Below, in pieces: positions 20,264-28,484 of a stretch of DNA of 64,000 nt. The stretch spans positions 68,333 to 132,332 of the forward strand of contig CAMLLU010000007.1 of assembly GCA_946480925.1 (NCBI GenBank). Reading direction: 5' to 3'. The translations under genes and the position numbers were made by a program. The notes under the pieces are model-generated. The model saw only the letters and a list, made by a program, of their open reading frames with translations. It searched no databases and was not told the DNA's origin. The stretch's first letter is position 1; every line of letters begins with the position of its first letter. This DNA is from an uncultured Rivibacter sp. Its GTDB lineage: Bacteria; Pseudomonadota; Gammaproteobacteria; Burkholderiales; Burkholderiaceae.

Positions 20264-21460
20264 CTACCTCCAGCCAAACATCATCTGCCGCGCCAGGCGG
20301 GATTTCACGGGCCCCAGGCGTTGCAGTGCCGCCAGGCCCAGCCCGCGTGCGGTGGACAAGCCCGGCAGCTGCCATGTGAAGCTGCGTGCCAGGAAGTCGG
20401 TGGCGGCGATCAGTGCCCAGCGGTCCGGCGCGCGCTGCCATTCCACCTGGCGCAGTGCCGCATCCACCGAGCTCGCGCGGCGTAGCGCGTCCACCAGTTC
20501 GTGCGCATCGCGCAGCCCCAGGTTCAGCCCCTGGCCGGCCACCGGGTGCAGCGTCTGTGCCGCGTTGCCGATGCGCACGGTGCGTCCCTGCACCAGCGTG
20601 CGCTCGGCGTTGAGCCCGAGCGGAAAGGCCTTCAATGCCGACACGCCGGTGAGCCGGCCCACCTTTTCTTCGAACAGGTGGTTGAGCACGGCCACGCGCT
20701 GCGTGTCGCCCAGGTCTCGCACCGCGTCGTCGTCGCTCTCCACGCACCACACCAGCGCGGCGCGGTGTTCGCCTTCCCTGCGCGGCAACGGCAGCAATGC
20801 CGCCGGCCCCTGCGTGGTAAAGCGTTCATAAGCGCAGCCACCATGCGGCGCGGCCAGCGTCACGTGGCCGACCCAGGCGGTCTGGTGGTAGTCGTGGCTC
20901 AGGGCCTTGCGCACCTGGTCGGTGAAGACGCCGCCCTCGGCAACGACCACCAGATCGAAGCGCTCGGCGATGCCGGCATCCACCTCCACGCCATCGGCCA
21001 GCGGCTTGAGCGCCGACACGCGGGCGCCGAAGCGGCTGCGCAGGCGCTGCGGCTCGCGCCCGGCCGCAGCGAACCAGGCCGCCTGCAGCGGCGCCACGAT
21101 GGCGCCATAGCTGGCCACCGCACCCAGCTGCGGCACCGCCTCGTCGATGGCACGGATCAGCACTTCGGGCTCGGGCGCCAGTCCCATCAACGCGGGCTGC
21201 TGCTGCGACACGTGCACGGAGGTGATCGCTTCGCTGGCCGGGGCAATGGCCGGCCACACGCCGAGCCGTTCGAATTCCTGCACGCTGCCCAGCGACAGCG
21301 CCAGCGTGCGAGGGTCGCCGGAAACGTCCTGTTCGGGGGGGCGGGCGTCAAACAGCGTGATCTGCACAGCCGGCAAGGTGCGGGCCGCATGCAGCGCCAG
21401 TGCCAGGCCCACCGGCCCAGCGCCCACCACCGCTAGCTGAAGGTTCTTGATCATGCTCAT
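20264..21460 (-). CDS. ubiH: UbiH/UbiF-family FAD-dependent ubiquinone biosynthesis hydroxylase
   Basis: A 398-residue class A flavoprotein monooxygenase that adds a hydroxyl to the ring of a ubiquinone precursor using NADPH and O2. Motifs are the N-terminal Rossmann VVGAGPVGLALALHA, the mid-protein EGG version of the DG motif at about residue 175, and the FAD ribityl-binding RIGNAAQTLHPVAGQGLNLG near residue 300 (GNAA replaces the more usual GDAA). Which ring position it hydroxylates (C5, C6 or C1) is not readable from sequence; relatives in betaproteobacteria have shifted specificity. In many genomes pepP is adjacent; here pepP is about 19 kb away. Confidence 0.87.
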   Translation of the reverse strand: MSMIKNLQLAVVGAGPVGLALALHAARTLPAVQITLFDARPPEQDVSGDPRTLALSLGSVQEFERLGVWPAIAPASEAITSVHVSQQQPALMGLAPEPEVLIRAIDEAVPQLGAVASYGAIVAPLQAAWFAAAGREPQRLRSRFGARVSALKPLADGVEVDAGIAERFDLVVVAEGGVFTDQVRKALSHDYHQTAWVGHVTLAAPHGGCAYERFTTQGPAALLPLPRREGEHRAALVWCVESDDDAVRDLGDTQRVAVLNHLFEEKVGRLTGVSALKAFPLGLNAERTLVQGRTVRIGNAAQTLHPVAGQGLNLGLRDAHELVDALRRASSVDAALRQVEWQRAPDRWALIAATDFLARSFTWQLPGLSTARGLGLAALQRLGPVKSRLARQMMFGWR

Positions 21461-21488
21461 GGGTTCGGCTGCCTCAGGGTAAGCGCTA

Positions 21489-21538
21489 CCCCTTGGATGT
21501 GGGTTCCCATCGGAACGCTCCCCCTAGTTATGGGGGAA
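21489..21538. promoter_or_regulatory. Pair of CCCC-spacer-GGGG inverted repeats between ubiH and the PEP-CTERM gene
   Basis: TCCCCC-TAGTTAT-GGGGGA occupies 21520-21538. A weaker copy, ACCCC-TTGGATGT-GGGT, occupies 21489-21505. Their centres are about 32 bp apart, close to three helical turns, which suits cooperative binding of a dimeric regulator. They lie 80-130 bp upstream of the PEP-CTERM gene and just upstream of ubiH. The regulator is unknown; response regulators of the NarL/FixJ type use sites of this general shape. Confidence 0.45.
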
Positions 21539-21616
21539 GAGGCTCTTACAAGCTGTCACGCCCGCTGGCACATTGGCCTGGGTGATTTTGCCCCGATGAG
21601 AGAGAAAGGAGGTGCT

Positions 21617-22129
21617 ATGAAACCAAGGAGCATGGTGGCCGCGCTGGCTCTTGCTGCCGCGGGACCCGCCATGGCAACGATCTGCTCGTACGACTCGACG
21701 CTTGAAACGTTGAGCTCGGTCGATACCGAGTTTGGCGCCGCGTGTCTCGGCTCAGGTTCGTTTACCCACTACTACACCTTTTCGCTCGCCTCGCTGAGTG
21801 GCGTGAACGGCAGGGCGGACGAGTGGGACCTGCGATTCCTGGGCATCAGCACGGCGCTGTATTCGATCGGCCTGAGCGGAGGCAGCCTCGGCAGTGCGTG
21901 GCTGACCGATTCGTCGCCCCTGAACGGCTTTACCTTCGGCAACCTGGGTGCGGGCAGCTACAGCTTGCGCGTGACCGGGGCCGTGGATGGCTGGTCAGGC
22001 GGCTACGACGGCACGATCCGCGCGGTGTCCACCGTGGCGTCCGCGGTGCCGGAGCCCGAGACCTACGCGATGCTGGCCCTGGGCCTGGCAGGCGTGGGCT
22101 GGGTGACCCGTCGCCGCAAGTCGGTCTGA
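21617..22129 (+). CDS. PEP-CTERM sorting-domain protein, secreted
   Basis: A 170-residue protein with a signal peptide (cleavage near AMA-TI), a beta-rich Ser/Gly/Thr-rich body with two Cys in the first 30 mature residues, and a C-terminal sorting tail: VPEPETYAML, a hydrophobic helix and RRRKS. Exosortase recognises this tail in the inner membrane and processes it during export. The body resembles no family I can name; FxDxxD-like PEP-CTERM proteins have a similar size. The ribosome binding site AAAGGAGGTG ends 4 nt before ATG 21617 and is the strongest in this region. It lies just upstream of the exosortase B set, the likely processing enzyme. Confidence 0.9.
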   Translation: MKPRSMVAALALAAAGPAMATICSYDSTLETLSSVDTEFGAACLGSGSFTHYYTFSLASLSGVNGRADEWDLRFLGISTALYSIGLSGGSLGSAWLTDSSPLNGFTFGNLGAGSYSLRVTGAVDGWSGGYDGTIRAVSTVASAVPEPETYAMLALGLAGVGWVTRRRKSV

Positions 22130-22160
22130 GCCGACGCAGCAGGGTTCAGCCCTGCCCCTG

Positions 22161-22187
22161 CGGAAGCGGACGGACGGTCCGCTTCCG
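22161..22187 (+). terminator. Terminator-like hairpin after the PEP-CTERM gene
   Basis: An 11-bp stem (CGGAAGCGGAC at 22161-22171 and its complement at 22177-22187) with a 5-nt loop, followed by the weak tail CTTCTCG. It lies 32 nt after the stop and separates the PEP-CTERM gene from epsD-xrtB-epsI. Confidence 0.55.
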
Positions 22188-22201
22188 CTTCTCGATTGAT
22201 G

Positions 22202-22301
22202 TGGCGGATTTGTCGCTCCCTCCACTTTTCGCGTAACGCGATGGTCGTATCGACACGGACCCGGCGGTATCGTCGCTCGCAACACCGCTTTCTTGCGGTG
22301 T
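22202..22301 (+). promoter_or_regulatory. Possible sigma-54 promoter and leader hairpin of epsD-xrtB-epsI
   Basis: TGGCGGATTTGTCGC at 22202-22216 has the GG and GC pairs spaced by 10 bases, as a -24/-12 promoter needs, though the inner bases are poor matches. Further down, ACACCGC (22282-22288) and GCGGTGT (22295-22301) form a perfect 7-bp hairpin 40 nt before the epsD start. Sigma-54 and PrsK/PrsR control of PEP-CTERM/exosortase genes is known in some bacteria; its use here is inference. Confidence 0.3.
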
Positions 22302-22340
22302 CGTCGACTCCCTACAGCCATCAGCCATCCGGTGGTCCAG

Positions 22341-23228
22341 ATGCCCCAGACTTCCCTTCACCGATGCCTTGGTGCGCCTGTCGCTGTGCTGACCCTTCTG
22401 CTGGCGCTCGCAGCCTGCAACAAGGAGGGTGCCAAGCCCGATTCGCAGGTCGCGGTGCGAGTCAACGAGCAGGAGATCTCGGTGCATCAGGTTGAAGCCG
22501 TGCTCGCGCGCCAGGCAGCGGCGCCTGCTGGGCAGGGCGATGCCCAGGTGGCTCGCACGGTGGAGGTGCTCGTCGAACAGGAGCTGGCCGCGCAGGCGGC
22601 GCGCGAGGCCGGGCTCGACCGCGACCCGCGTGTCGTGCAGCTGCTGGAAGTGGCGCGCCGCGATGTGCTCGCCCGTGCCTACCAGGACAGCCTGGCCGAC
22701 CGCGCCGTGCAGCCCGGCACCGACGAGATCGATCGCTACTACGACAGCCAGCCGGCGCTGTTTGCGCAGCGGCGCATCTACACCGTGCAGGAAATCGGCG
22801 TGGTCGCCAATGCACAGCAGGTGGCGGCATTGGGCGACATGCTGGCGCAGACACCGGGTGGTGCGGCTGCGCGCGAGCTGATACGAGCGGCCGGCTTGCT
22901 GCACGAACGCCGCCAGCTCACGTTGCGTGCCGAAGAAGTGCCGCTGTCCGTGCTCAATTCGCTGGCCGGGCTGCGTGAGGGCCAGTCGCTGGTGTTGCCG
23001 AACGACCGCGGTGCGCGCGTGATCACGCTGTTGAGTGCCGAAGCGGCCCCAGTGGATCGCAAGGCGGCCGAGCCTGCGATCCGGCAGCACCTGCTGCTCG
23101 CCCGCAAGCGGGAGGAGGTGCACAAGGGCATGAAGAGCCTGCGCACGGTCGCCAAGCTGGAATACAAGGGCCGCTTTGCACCGCCGGCCGCTGCCTCGGC
23201 ACCGGAGCGCCCGGCGTCCGCCAACTGA
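22341..23228 (+). CDS. epsD: EpsD-family periplasmic peptidyl-prolyl isomerase lipoprotein
   Basis: A 295-residue SurA-like protein with a lipoprotein signal (LLLALAAC, lipobox Cys about residue 28). The N-terminal SurA_N-like helical part (about 35-135) is followed by a single parvulin-like domain that is poorly conserved (about 145-250). EpsD proteins accompany exosortase and exopolysaccharide genes; they probably assist folding or export of PEP-CTERM substrates or envelope components. ATG 22341 follows the leader hairpin. xrtB starts 26 nt after its stop, so they form one operon. Confidence 0.83.
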   Translation: MPQTSLHRCLGAPVAVLTLLLALAACNKEGAKPDSQVAVRVNEQEISVHQVEAVLARQAAAPAGQGDAQVARTVEVLVEQELAAQAAREAGLDRDPRVVQLLEVARRDVLARAYQDSLADRAVQPGTDEIDRYYDSQPALFAQRRIYTVQEIGVVANAQQVAALGDMLAQTPGGAAARELIRAAGLLHERRQLTLRAEEVPLSVLNSLAGLREGQSLVLPNDRGARVITLLSAEAAPVDRKAAEPAIRQHLLLARKREEVHKGMKSLRTVAKLEYKGRFAPPAAASAPERPASAN

Positions 23229-23254
23229 GGCCGCCCTTCCTTGCTGCCGCAGCG

Positions 23255-24163
23255 ATGAGCGCTCTGCCCGGCCACACCCCCTCCGTCGTCGCCCCGGGCG
23301 TTCCGGGCAGCAGCCTGTCCGCATCGGCCGACCGGGTGGTGCTGGCTTTCCTGCTGGCAGGCATCGCGCTGCTGTACGGGCCCACGTATTGGGACTTTCT
23401 GCAGGGTGTGCACTCAGCCGACAGCCAGGGGCACGAGCCGCTGGTGGTGGGCGTATCGGCCTGGCTGGTGTGGCGCCAGCGCGAGGCGTTGGCGCGCCTG
23501 CCGGGCAGCGCAGCAGCACCGCGCACTGCCGCAGCCTTGCTGGTGATCGGGCTGCTCTTCTACGTGTTCGGCCGCACGCAGCACTTCCTGCGGCTGGAGC
23601 TGGCGTCGCAGGTGTTCGTCATGGGTGCCGTGCTGCTGGCGTTCAAGGGCTGGGCGGCCCTGCGCCTCACGTGGTTCGCGTTCTTCTTCCTGATGTTCGC
23701 GGTGCCGCTGCCTTACACCGCGGTGGTGGCGCTGACGGCGCCGATGAAGGCGGCGGTGTCGGCCGTCGCCTCGACGTTGATGTTCTGGGCCGGCTATCCC
23801 GTGGGGCGGTCCGGCGTGGTCATCACCATCGGCCAGTACCAGCTGCTCGTGGCCGAAGCCTGCGCAGGGCTGCACACCATGTTCACGCTCGAGGCACTGG
23901 GCCTGCTCTACATGAAACTCATGGACTACCGTGCCTGGCAGCGCAGCGCGGCCCTCGCGTTACTCGTCGTGCCGGTTTCGTTCTGCGCCAACGTCGTGCG
24001 GGTCATCACGCTCACGCTCGTGACCTACTACTTCGGCGACGAAGTCGGGCAGGGTTTTGTGCACGGCTTCGCCGGCTTGCTGCTGTTTGCCGTCGCGCTG
24101 ATGCTGATCTTCGGCGTCGACCGGCTGCTGGGCCTGGTGCTGCCGCGAAGGTGGCTCCAATGA
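23255..24163 (+). CDS. xrtB: Exosortase B
   Basis: A 302-residue polytopic inner-membrane transpeptidase-like enzyme that recognises PEP-CTERM tails. About eight hydrophobic segments are visible. The catalytic set is intact: Cys about 203 in VAEACAGLHTMFTLE, Arg about 249 in NVVRVITLT and His about 270 in VHGFAGLLLF. The subtype B assignment rests on its EpsD and EpsI neighbours and sequence style. The last four bases (ATGA) overlap the start of epsI, indicating translational coupling. Likely substrates in this window are the PEP-CTERM proteins at 21617 and 35811. Confidence 0.92.
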   Translation: MSALPGHTPSVVAPGVPGSSLSASADRVVLAFLLAGIALLYGPTYWDFLQGVHSADSQGHEPLVVGVSAWLVWRQREALARLPGSAAAPRTAAALLVIGLLFYVFGRTQHFLRLELASQVFVMGAVLLAFKGWAALRLTWFAFFFLMFAVPLPYTAVVALTAPMKAAVSAVASTLMFWAGYPVGRSGVVITIGQYQLLVAEACAGLHTMFTLEALGLLYMKLMDYRAWQRSAALALLVVPVSFCANVVRVITLTLVTYYFGDEVGQGFVHGFAGLLLFAVALMLIFGVDRLLGLVLPRRWLQ

Positions 24164-24837
24164 ACCCCGCACGCCGCAAGGCGCTGGTGATGGCTGGCGG
24201 CATGACCTGCGCTGCTGCGTTGGCACATGTGTTGAAGCCGCGCAGCGTGACCTCGGGCCTGCGCCTGGAACAGCTGTTCCCGGCCAGCATTGGTGGCTGG
24301 CAGATCGACAGGCGGTCCGACGTGTTCGTGCGCCCGTCGGGCGACCGAGGCCGTGTCTACGGTGTCTACGACCAGGTGCTCGAGCGCGTCTATGTCCGGC
24401 CGGACGGCGCGCGCATCATGCTGTCGGTTGCCTACGGCAACGCACAGTCCACGGGCTTGCAGATGCACCGGCCGGAAATCTGCTATGCCGGCGGCGGCTT
24501 TCAGGTCCGGGGCATGCACCAGGCCACATTGCAGTCAGCCGGCCGCTTCCTGCCCGTCACGCGTTTGCATGCCGCCAAGCCGGGCCGCTCCGAGCCCATC
24601 ACCTACTGGACGGTGCTGGGTGGCGAGGTCGTGAAGGACGCGTCCGGCTTCCGCTGGCGCCGGCTGTCGTCGAGCCTGCGCGGGCAATTGCTCGACGGCA
24701 TGCTGGTGCGCATATCGAGCATCGATGCCGACCCTGCGAGGGCCTATGCGATGCACGAGCACTTCGCGCAGGCCCTGCTGGCGGCCATCGAGCCTGGCAG
24801 CCAGGTGCATGTGGCAGGCCCCTTGCCACCGGTCTGA
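24160..24837 (+). CDS. epsI: EpsI, exosortase B-associated protein
   Basis: A 225-residue EpsI-domain (DUF3485) protein with an N-terminal membrane anchor or Tat-like signal (NPARRKALVMAGG) and a globular domain facing the periplasm. The conserved LQMHRPEICYAGGGF segment around residues 105-120, which contains the characteristic His and Cys, is intact. In some exosortases EpsI is fused to the enzyme, implying close cooperation; its biochemical role is not established. It overlaps xrtB by ATGA. No exopolysaccharide synthesis genes follow; the next gene is an SPFH protein 93 nt downstream. Confidence 0.88.
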   Translation: MNPARRKALVMAGGMTCAAALAHVLKPRSVTSGLRLEQLFPASIGGWQIDRRSDVFVRPSGDRGRVYGVYDQVLERVYVRPDGARIMLSVAYGNAQSTGLQMHRPEICYAGGGFQVRGMHQATLQSAGRFLPVTRLHAAKPGRSEPITYWTVLGGEVVKDASGFRWRRLSSSLRGQLLDGMLVRISSIDADPARAYAMHEHFAQALLAAIEPGSQVHVAGPLPPV

Positions 24838-24930
24838 GAAGCCGCTTGCGTTCCCACTTGTGGGGGGTAGGCCGCCCGGGGGGCTGCCCTATCATCGCGC
24901 TCGCCATTTCGTCGGAAAAAGGAGCACGCC

Positions 24931-25986
24931 ATGGCCCTGATGGATTTCATCAAGAAGCAGTTCATCGACATCCTCGAATGGGTCGAAGAAGGCGACGGCA
25001 CGCTGGCCTGGCGCTTCCCCGTGGCCGACCGCGAAATCCAGTACGGCGGCTCGCTCACCGTGCGCGAGTCGCAGATGGCGGTGTTCGTCAACGAAGGCAA
25101 GGTGGCCGACGTCTTCGGCCCCGGCCGCTACACCCTCACCACGCAGACGCTGCCGGTGCTCACCTACCTGCAGAACTGGGACAAGCTCTTCAAGTCGCCG
25201 TTCAAGAGCGACGTGTACTTCTTCAGCACGCGCCAGCAGGTCGACCAGCGCTGGGGCACCACGCAGCCGGTCACCATCCGCGACAAGGACTTCGGTGCCG
25301 TGCGGCTGCGCGCCTTCGGCAACTACAGCTACCGCATCGCCGACCCCAAGCTCTTCCACACCGAGATTTCCGGCACGCGCGACCGCTACATCGTGGCCGA
25401 CCTCGACGGCCAGTTGCGCGCGCTGATGCTGCAACACATCTCCGACGCGGTGGCTTCCAGCGGCATTCCGTTCCTCGACCTCGCGGCCAACCAGGTGGAG
25501 TTCGCCGAGCAGCTGAAGAACGTCACCGCACCGGCCTTCGAGAAGCTGGGCCTGAAGCTCGAGGGCGTGACGGTGCAGAACGTCTCGCTGCCCGAAGAGC
25601 TGCAGAAGATCCTCGACCAGAAGATCGGCATGGGCATGGTCGGCGGCGACATGGGCAAGTTCATGCAGTACCAGACGGCGCAGGCCATCCCGAAGTTCGC
25701 CGAAGGTGCGGCAGCGGGCGGTGGCGGCAGCGGCATCGCCGGCGACGCGATGGGCCTGGGCGCCGGCGTGGCGCTCGGCCAGGTGCTGGCGCAGAACCTC
25801 GCGCAGGGCCTGCAAGGCGGCAACGCCGTGCCGCCGGCGCAAGCCGTTCCTGCGGCGCCCGCCGGCGTGAAGCCCGAAGACGTGATGGCCACGCTCGAAA
25901 AGCTGGGCGACCTGAAGGCCAAGGGCATCCTCACGCAGGAAGAGTTCGACGCGAAGAAGGCCGAGCTGCTGAAGAAGCTGGTTTGA
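24931..25986 (+). CDS. SPFH/Band-7 domain protein with C-terminal SHOCT motif
   Basis: A 351-residue protein of the cytoplasmic SPFH family annotated as virion-core-like or YdjI-like. Residues about 20-220 form the SPFH core (GSLTVRESQMAVFVNEGKV, VTIRDKDFGAVRLRAFG, LGLKLEGVTVQNVSLPEEL). There is no N-terminal transmembrane helix. A Gly/Ala-rich linker (about 250-300) leads to a SHOCT-type end (LGDLKAKGILTQEEFDAKKAEL), a short motif linked to oligomerisation. It heads a collinear series with the zinc-ribbon DUF4178 and DUF350 genes. SPFH proteins scaffold membrane microdomains and stress responses, which fits the context, but no specific function is known. Confidence 0.86.
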   Translation: MALMDFIKKQFIDILEWVEEGDGTLAWRFPVADREIQYGGSLTVRESQMAVFVNEGKVADVFGPGRYTLTTQTLPVLTYLQNWDKLFKSPFKSDVYFFSTRQQVDQRWGTTQPVTIRDKDFGAVRLRAFGNYSYRIADPKLFHTEISGTRDRYIVADLDGQLRALMLQHISDAVASSGIPFLDLAANQVEFAEQLKNVTAPAFEKLGLKLEGVTVQNVSLPEELQKILDQKIGMGMVGGDMGKFMQYQTAQAIPKFAEGAAAGGGGSGIAGDAMGLGAGVALGQVLAQNLAQGLQGGNAVPPAQAVPAAPAGVKPEDVMATLEKLGDLKAKGILTQEEFDAKKAELLKKLV

Positions 25987-26099
25987 GCGGTACAGCCGCC
26001 ATGGGCCTGCTGCGAACGAACGAGCGGGCCCGCACACAACACGAAGCGAACGCTGGGGGAGCAACACGATGCAAGGCAGCCGCTGCTGCAGCCTGACGC

Positions 26100-27692
26100 A
26101 TGGCGACTGACGCGCCGGTGCCCGGCCAGCGCGCCTACCGCGCCGCCTGCCCGAACTGCGGTGCTCCGGTCGAGTTCCGCTCGGCCGCCTCGCCCATGGC
26201 GGTGTGCAGCTTCTGCCGCAGCACGCTGCTGCGCGACGGCGAGGCGCTCAAGCGCATCGGCACCAGCGCCGAGCTGTTCGACGACCACAGCCCGCTGCAG
26301 CTGGGCGTGGGCGGCAAGTACCAGGGCGCCGCGTTCACGCTGGTGGGCCGGCTGCAGATGCGCTATGCCGGCGGCACGTGGAACGAATGGCATGCCGTCT
26401 TCGACAGCGGCAAGAGCGGCTGGCTGAGCGAAGACAACGGGCAATACGTCTTCAGCTTCGAAGCGCCCGCGCCGGGCCTGCTGCCGGCGGCCGAAACGCT
26501 GCGCCCCGGCACGCAGCAGATGGTCGGCAACCAGGGCTGGTCCGTCGCCTCGGTGAGCGCCGTGAAGGTGGGCGCTGCTGAAGGCGAGCTGCCCTTCGTA
26601 CCGGAGCTGGTGCGCGGCTACGTGGTGGCCGACCTGCGCAACACGCAAGGCGAAGTCGCCACCATCGACTACAGCGACACGCCGCCGCGCTGGTACGTGG
26701 GCCGCGGCCTGCGACTCGAAGAGCTGGCCGCCAGCGGGCTCAAGGCCGAATCGGCACGCGAACTCAAGGGCCGCAGCCTCGAATGCCCGAACTGCGGCGC
26801 CTCGCTCGAAGTGAAGCTCGGCACCACGCAGTCCATCACCTGCAGCCAGTGCCACGCGGTGATCGACGTGTCGCAGGGCGTGGGGGCCGAGCTTTCGCAC
26901 TACACGCAGCGCAACAGCGGCGAAAGCGGGCTCGAACCGCAAATCCCCCTGGGCGCCACCGGCATGCTGACGCTGGGCGGATCGAAGGCGGTGCCCTGGC
27001 AGGTGGTGGGTTATGTGGAGCGCTGCGAGATCCCCGAGGACCCGGACGACGAGCAGGCGTTCTGGCGCGAGTACCTGCTATACCACCGCACCGAAGGCTT
27101 CGCCTTCCTGGTGGACACCGAAGAGGGCTGGAGCTGGACGCGGCCCATCACCGGCGTGCCCAAGGTGCTGGGTGCCGACCGCGTGGTGCTCGAGGGCGAG
27201 ACCTATCGCAAGAAGTACAGCTACAACGCCAAGATCACCTGGGTGCTGGGCGAGTTCTACTGGCACCTCGAGCGTGAGCAGCACACCTTCAACACCGACT
27301 ACGAAGGCACAGGCGGCGGGCCCCAGAAGCAGCTCAACCGCGAACAGGCGGGCGACGAAGTCACCTGGTCGGCCGGCGCGGTGATCGCGGCCGACACGGT
27401 GTTCAAGGCCTTTCGCCTGGCGCCCGAAACGGCAGGTGCACTGCAGCGCGATGCGGCGCCGGTATCGGCCAACAAGTCGAGCGCGCTGGCCTACATCTTC
27501 CTGGGCATGCTGATCCTGCTGGTGCTGGTGGCCGCGGCGCGCTGCGGCAGCGACGATTGCGACGACGTGCGCCGCAACTTCGGCGAATACAGCAACGAGT
27601 ACCAGCAGTGCAAGCGCTCGGGCGGCGGCGGTGGCAGCGGGCGCGGCGGCTCGTGGGGCGGCTTCAGCAGCGGAGGCGGCGGCCACAAGTAG
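26100..27692 (+). CDS. DUF4178 protein with two zinc ribbons and one transmembrane helix
   Basis: A 530-residue protein. An N-terminal zinc ribbon (CPNCGAPVEF...CSFC, residues about 19-40) and a second near residue 229 (CPNCGASLEV...CSQC) each precede a DUF4178-like beta-rich domain (about 65-200 and 285-420; GGTWNEWHAVF, TEGFAFLVDTEEGWSW). A single transmembrane helix (about 463-480) leads to a Gly/Ser-rich tail (GGSWGGFSSGGGG) resembling tails of TPM and other stress-membrane proteins. The domain order looks like an internal duplication. DUF4178 has no known activity; it recurs beside SPFH, DUF350 and polyamine-related genes. It begins 113 nt after the SPFH gene and ends 50 nt before DUF350. 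Confidence 0.85.
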   Translation: MATDAPVPGQRAYRAACPNCGAPVEFRSAASPMAVCSFCRSTLLRDGEALKRIGTSAELFDDHSPLQLGVGGKYQGAAFTLVGRLQMRYAGGTWNEWHAVFDSGKSGWLSEDNGQYVFSFEAPAPGLLPAAETLRPGTQQMVGNQGWSVASVSAVKVGAAEGELPFVPELVRGYVVADLRNTQGEVATIDYSDTPPRWYVGRGLRLEELAASGLKAESARELKGRSLECPNCGASLEVKLGTTQSITCSQCHAVIDVSQGVGAELSHYTQRNSGESGLEPQIPLGATGMLTLGGSKAVPWQVVGYVERCEIPEDPDDEQAFWREYLLYHRTEGFAFLVDTEEGWSWTRPITGVPKVLGADRVVLEGETYRKKYSYNAKITWVLGEFYWHLEREQHTFNTDYEGTGGGPQKQLNREQAGDEVTWSAGAVIAADTVFKAFRLAPETAGALQRDAAPVSANKSSALAYIFLGMLILLVLVAAARCGSDDCDDVRRNFGEYSNEYQQCKRSGGGGGSGRGGSWGGFSSGGGGHK

Positions 27693-27742
27693 TGGCCCGC
27701 ACCAGGTTCACCATTCACACATACGGCAACGAAAGGCACACC

Positions 27743-27967
27743 ATGATGGGACTCGAATGGCTCAGGCCCGCAGCGTTTTTCGGCTCGCTGATCTACGCGC
27801 TGATCGGCGTGGTCATCTTCTGGGTGAGCTTCATCATCATCGACAAGCTCACGCCCTACGACCTGTGGGCCGAGATCTGCGAGAAGAAGAACCTCGCGCT
27901 GGCCATCGTGGTGGCGGCCATGTGCCTGGGCATCTCGGTCATCGTGGCGGCCGCCATCCACGGGTAG
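27743..27967 (+). CDS. DUF350 (YjfL-like) small membrane protein
   Basis: A 74-residue protein with two hydrophobic segments (FFGSLIYALIGVVIFWVSF and LALAIVVAAMCLGISV) joined by a polar loop containing YDLWAEICEKKN, the conserved core of the DUF350 half-repeat. E. coli YjfL carries several such units; here there is one. ATG 27743 has GAAAGG upstream; ATG 27746 is an alternative. The gene ends 7 nt before the stop of the convergent VOC gene. It belongs with the preceding SPFH and DUF4178 genes in a presumed membrane-stress operon. Confidence 0.85.
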   Translation: MMGLEWLRPAAFFGSLIYALIGVVIFWVSFIIIDKLTPYDLWAEICEKKNLALAIVVAAMCLGISVIVAAAIHG

Positions 27968-27974
27968 CGGTATT

Positions 27975-28406
27975 TCAGCTTTCGGCCCAGGGATCGTAGG
28001 TTCCGACGTTCCAGACATGACCCTCGAGATCGCGGCAAGTGAAGCCGCGTTCGCCGTAGTCTTCGTCCTGGATCTCGCGCAGGATCGCACCGCCGGCCTC
28101 CTTCACGCGGGCATACACGGCGTCGGCATCGGGCACCACCAGGTAGGGCGACTGCGTCTCGCGCCCGCCCACCTCGCCGGGCTGGGCGGTGAGCCGGCCG
28201 AATTCGGTGTCGTGGCTGGCTGAGCCCAGCATCACCATGCCGCGCCCGCCCAGGCTGAGCTGCGCATGCGCGACGGTGTTGCCCTCGCCCGGCACGACGA
28301 GGTGCCTGTCGAAGCCGAACACACGGCACAACCATTCGATGGCCGCCGGGGCGTCGCGGTAGCGCAGGCAGGGGATGACGGCATATTGGCCCGAGCTTGC
28401 ATTCAT
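27975..28406 (-). CDS. VOC-superfamily (glyoxalase/bleomycin-resistance-like) protein
   Basis: A 143-residue protein with two beta-alpha-beta-beta-beta units (CLRYRDAPAAIEWLCRVFGF and YLVVPDADAVYARVKEAGG), ending with FTCRDLEGHVWNVGTYDP, which provides the typical metal-ligand Glu region. Members include glyoxalases, dioxygenases and drug-binding proteins; the substrate is unknown. ATG 28406 has AGGAGGAAC before it. It sits on the opposite strand, interrupting the SPFH-to-M48 series, and is probably an unrelated insertion. Confidence 0.85.
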   Translation of the reverse strand: MNASSGQYAVIPCLRYRDAPAAIEWLCRVFGFDRHLVVPGEGNTVAHAQLSLGGRGMVMLGSASHDTEFGRLTAQPGEVGGRETQSPYLVVPDADAVYARVKEAGGAILREIQDEDYGERGFTCRDLEGHVWNVGTYDPWAES

Positions 28407-28484
28407 GTCGTTCCTCCTGGGCAGGGTGTTTGCAAGAATCCCGCAGGACTGCCGCCGATGTTGGCAGCTTTCGTTCCCCACGCA

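Noticed and set aside
21566..21590. TGGCAC followed by TTGC-like sequence before the PEP-CTERM gene as a sigma-54 promoter
   Set aside because: The GG-to-GC spacing is wrong in every alignment tried.
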